A DNA stretch of 7,669 bases, from the NCBI GenBank assembly GCA_030616835.1, contig JAUWWP010000108.1, positions 1-7,669 on the forward strand, in the 5' to 3' direction. The notes under the pieces were generated by a model. That model was not told the DNA's origin. It saw nothing but the letters and a program-made list of their open reading frames with translations, and made no database searches. The translations under genes and the position numbers were made by a program. Position 1 is the stretch's first letter, and every line of letters begins with the position of its first letter. Below are positions 6,418 through 7,669 of this stretch, in pieces. The stretch is from Deltaproteobacteria bacterium. Lineage in GTDB: Bacteria > Desulfobacterota > G020345765.

Positions 6418-6770
6418 TTAGAACCTAACTGCTTAAGCTTTTCTAAAAAATAAATCTGGTTAGCAACAACCTCGATCTCAGTTCGCCTCTGTCCTTCTTC
6501 GGTCTCCCAGCGCCTCTCCTGCAACCGGCCATCAATAAGAATATATCTTCCTTTAGTTAGGTTTTCAGCACAGCTCTCTGCCTGTTTACCAAAGGTAACT
6601 ATATCAAAATAGCTAACCTCATCCTTGAATTCATCCTTTTGCCGATAGCGGTTATTGACTGCCAATCTTAGACTTGCTACTGCTGCTCCACTGGGGGTAT
6701 AGCGAATTTCGGGATCATTGGTTAAATTCCCCATCAAAATAACCTTGTTATAATCTGGGCCCCTGTCCAT
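6414..6770 (-). CDS. ssb: Single-stranded DNA-binding protein lacking the usual acidic C-terminal tail
   Basis: A 118-residue SSB counted from MDRGPDYNKVILMGNLTNDP. The OB fold is complete: EIRYTPSGAAVASLRLAVNN (21-40), SYFDIVTFGKQAE (53-65), GRYILIDGRLQERRWETEEG (75-94) and IEVVANQIYFLE (99-110). Aromatic positions used by E. coli SSB to stack on DNA are Tyr54, Phe60 and Trp88; Asn40 replaces Trp40. The protein ends LKQLGSK directly after the fold. The Gly/Pro/Gln-rich linker and the acidic DDDIPF-type tip that recruits repair and replication partners are missing, and there is no room for them since rpsR starts in the last codon (ATGA overlap). The start is uncertain: an in-frame ATG at 6803-6801 would add 11 residues and overlap the rpsF stop; the ATG at 6770-6768 best matches the family. 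An even longer frame from 6863 lies inside rpsF and is unlikely. Confidence 0.93.
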   Translation of the reverse strand: MDRGPDYNKVILMGNLTNDPEIRYTPSGAAVASLRLAVNNRYRQKDEFKDEVSYFDIVTFGKQAESCAENLTKGRYILIDGRLQERRWETEEGQRRTEIEVVANQIYFLEKLKQLGSK

Positions 6771-6786
6771 TTCTCTTCGGTCTTCC

Positions 6787-7146
6787 TCAGCCTTGTCTTT
6801 CATTCCCCTGTTCGTCCCCCTCCTTTGCCTCTGCCTGCACAGGTGAGCTTGGCTCCACAGCATCAGCGACCTTGAAGCTCTGATACCTAATTACCTCCTC
6901 AATATGCTTCAGAGCTCTGTCCACCTCGTCTACCAGGCCGGGATTACCCACGTAATCCAAGAAGACGTAGAAGCCTTTAAGGTTTTTTTTAATTTTATAG
7001 GCCAGAGGCTTCTTTCCCCAATTCTCAACCCGGAGTATCTTCCCCTGGGCTCGCTCAATGATCCCCTGGAGCTTTTCCTTAATGGACTGGATTTGCTCCT
7101 CGGAAGCATCCTCTCGGGTAATATAAATAGTTTCGTATCTTCGCAC
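6787..7146 (-). CDS. rpsF: 30S ribosomal protein S6 (bS6)
   Basis: A 119-residue bS6, partner of S18 on the 16S rRNA central domain. RRYETIYIT (2-10) is the family opening, WGKKPLAYKIKKNLKGFYVF (43-62) the central signature, and VDRALKHIEEVIRYQSFKV (75-93) the last helix and strand. After about residue 97 comes an acidic, Gln/Glu-rich tail, a common but variable S6 extension, which overlaps the upstream part of the ssb translation initiation region. The start codon is GTG at 7146-7144; no ATG lies nearby and translation from GTG gives exactly the conserved N-terminus. No clear Shine-Dalgarno is visible upstream (AGCGGTAACAGTTA), which suggests weak or regulated initiation. A run of eight A on the coding strand (6990-6983) encodes Lys53-Lys54-Asn55. 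It is the first gene of the rpsF-ssb-rpsR-rplI-dnaB operon. Confidence 0.96.
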   Translation of the reverse strand: MRRYETIYITREDASEEQIQSIKEKLQGIIERAQGKILRVENWGKKPLAYKIKKNLKGFYVFLDYVGNPGLVDEVDRALKHIEEVIRYQSFKVADAVEPSSPVQAEAKEGDEQGNERQG

Positions 7147-7178
7147 TAACTGTTACCGCTAAGTTTTCGTTTAGATTT

Positions 7179-7206
7179 TTTATAACAGATAAAAATAAAA
7201 AGTCAA
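7179..7206 (-). promoter_or_regulatory. Predicted sigma-70 promoter of the rpsF-dnaB operon
   Basis: On the minus strand TTGACT (7206-7201) and TATAAA (7184-7179) are 16 nt apart, each 5 of 6 to consensus, with TG one base upstream of the -10 (TGtTATAAA). The surrounding DNA is very AT-rich. A start near 7172 would leave a leader of about 25 nt before the rpsF GTG. This is the best promoter match in the window; not experimentally shown. Confidence 0.7.
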
Positions 7207-7227
7207 GGAAATAAGAAACATCATCAT

Positions 7228-7287
7228 TAAAAATATGCAACCACAGAGGGCGCAGAGTGCCCAATAATCTTCTGCGCCCTCTGTGGT
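7228..7287 (-). terminator. 17-bp hairpin with T-rich tail, probable terminator of the dodecin gene
   Basis: The arms 7240-7256 and 7271-7287 (accacagagggcgcaga and its exact complement) form a 17-bp perfect stem with a 14-nt loop. Transcribed from the dodecin side, the stem is followed by TGCATATTTTTAA, a T-rich tail, so it can act as a Rho-independent terminator in that direction only; on the other strand no T-run follows. It separates the dodecin gene from the rpsF promoter. The arm also resembles a dispersed repeat with the motif ccctctgtggt, so it may be a recruited repeat rather than a purpose-made terminator. Confidence 0.65.
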
Positions 7288-7320
7288 CAAGAGAACATTC
7301 TTACCCGAAGATTAGATTTT

Positions 7321-7521
7321 CTATTCCAGAATGAAGGTAATCTCTACTGTTACCCAGTACTCATCGATTTTCCCATCCTTTAACGTCGCCTTTTGGGAGA
7401 TGACTTCAAGGTCGGTCAATCCTCTGAGTGTCTTATTAGCTCTGTTCAATGCCTCACCTATTGCCTCCTGAAATCCCTTGGGCGATGAGGCGGTTACTGT
7501 AGTAACCCTTGCTACTGCCAT
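7321..7521 (-). CDS. Dodecin-family small protein with altered flavin-contact positions
   Basis: A 66-residue protein of the dodecin family, which folds as a three-stranded sheet around one helix and assembles as a hollow dodecamer that stores or buffers flavins in archaea and some bacteria. The family pattern is plain: MAVARVTTVTASSPKGFQEA at the N-terminus, EALNRANKTLRGLTDLEV (23-40) for the helix end and second strand, and DGKIDEYWVTVEITFILE (49-66) at the end. By my alignment by eye, the tryptophan that stacks on flavin in characterised dodecins (W36/W38) is Asp37 here, and the glutamine that contacts the isoalloxazine ring (Q55 in Halobacterium) is Trp56. Flavin binding should therefore not be assumed. 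ATG at 7521-7519 has a near-perfect AGGAGGTGA (7536-7528) with 6 nt spacing, so translation is likely strong. It has a probable terminator of its own and seems monocistronic. Confidence 0.88.
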   Translation of the reverse strand: MAVARVTTVTASSPKGFQEAIGEALNRANKTLRGLTDLEVISQKATLKDGKIDEYWVTVEITFILE

Positions 7522-7527
7522 ATTAGT

Positions 7528-7536
7528 TCACCTCCT
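7528..7536 (-). promoter_or_regulatory. Very strong Shine-Dalgarno of the dodecin gene
   Basis: AGGAGGTGA on the minus strand pairs with the 3' end of 16S rRNA over nine bases, 6 nt before the ATG. It is the strongest ribosome binding site in the window and fixes the dodecin start. I see no convincing -35/-10 pair between it and the right edge. Confidence 0.8.
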
Positions 7537-7610
7537 CCCTTTTCTGCAATATACTAAAAACCTTCCCTCTTACCATACCTTTGCTATTGGACCCTAACAG
7601 GTTAAATGAA

Positions 7611-7639
7611 GGGCAGCGATTACTTTTTGCGAGCTGCCC
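7611..7639. repeat. 7-bp GC-rich inverted repeat upstream of the dodecin gene
   Basis: gggcagc (7611-7617) and gctgccc (7633-7639) are exact inverted copies around a 15-nt loop. Read on the minus strand the stem is followed by TTCATTTAA, only mildly T-rich. It could be the end of a transcript entering from the right or a structure in the dodecin leader; the gene to the right is outside the window. Nothing else is recognisable in 7537-7669. Confidence 0.4.
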
Positions 7640-7669
7640 AACTGGTTGTAAATTTGACAGGCTTTCTCC

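Noticed and set aside
6771..6863. Longer ssb N-terminus starting at 6863
   Set aside because: The extra residues lie inside rpsF, are rich in Arg/Gln and unlike SSB; the fold starts after the ATG at 6770. The intermediate ATG at 6803 remains possible and is noted in the ssb entry.
7079..7264. 61-codon minus-strand frame covering the rpsF promoter
   Set aside because: It runs across the AT-rich promoter and the hairpin arm and overlaps the start of rpsF in another frame; no family resemblance.
7654..7659. Perfect TTGACA on the plus strand near the right edge
   Set aside because: Only 10 bases follow before the window ends, so no -10 can be checked; a single hexamer is not evidence for a promoter.
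1..7669. CRISPR array, tRNA, rRNA, insertion sequence or phage attachment site
   Set aside because: No spaced direct repeats, no cloverleaf, no transposase or integrase and no rRNA-like stretch were seen on either strand.

Overview
All eleven genes that can be supported lie on the minus strand, so transcription runs from high to low coordinates. The window is bacterial chromosome: it holds the ribosomal and replication cluster rpsF-ssb-rpsR-rplI-dnaB and a tetrapyrrole cluster (met8-type siroheme gene, ccsA/hemX-type membrane protein, hemA, cobA). HemA of the glutamyl-tRNA (C5) type and a CcsA-type cytochrome c assembly protein point to a free-living bacterium that makes siroheme and probably c-type cytochromes. 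The palindromic intergenic repeats are of kinds I associate with Deltaproteobacteria, Nitrospirae and uncultured candidate phyla, but I cannot place the organism more precisely from sequence alone.

Layout in the direction of transcription: (1) a dodecin-family gene (7521-7321) with a very strong Shine-Dalgarno sequence, followed by a 17-bp hairpin that probably terminates it. (2) A promoter with an extended -10 (7206-7179) driving rpsF (GTG start), ssb, rpsR, rplI and dnaB, tightly packed, with an ATGA overlap at ssb/rpsR and 3 nt between rplI and dnaB. (3) A 223-bp gap with a perfect 28-bp palindrome and a small cruciform-like repeat, then a promoter for a FmdB-type zinc-ribbon gene (4064-3777). 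(4) A promoter (3702-3674) driving the tetrapyrrole operon: met8-type gene, a 171-bp gap filled by a nested, MITE-like inverted repeat, ccsA, hemA, and cobA (TTG start), which runs off the left edge.

The tetrapyrrole genes fit together. HemA commits glutamyl-tRNA to the pathway, CobA methylates uroporphyrinogen III to precorrin-2, and the Met8-type protein oxidises and metallates this to siroheme. CcsA uses heme, the other branch product, for cytochrome c assembly or, if it is a HemX homologue, may influence HemA. The replication cluster supplies 30S proteins S6 and S18, 50S protein L9, a single-strand binding protein and the replicative helicase.

I found no clearly new system. The points most worth a second look are an SSB that ends right after its OB fold without an acidic tail, a dodecin with both usual flavin-contact residues replaced, and three different palindromic repeat types, one in each of three intergenic gaps. 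No gene-free stretch exceeds 300 bases.
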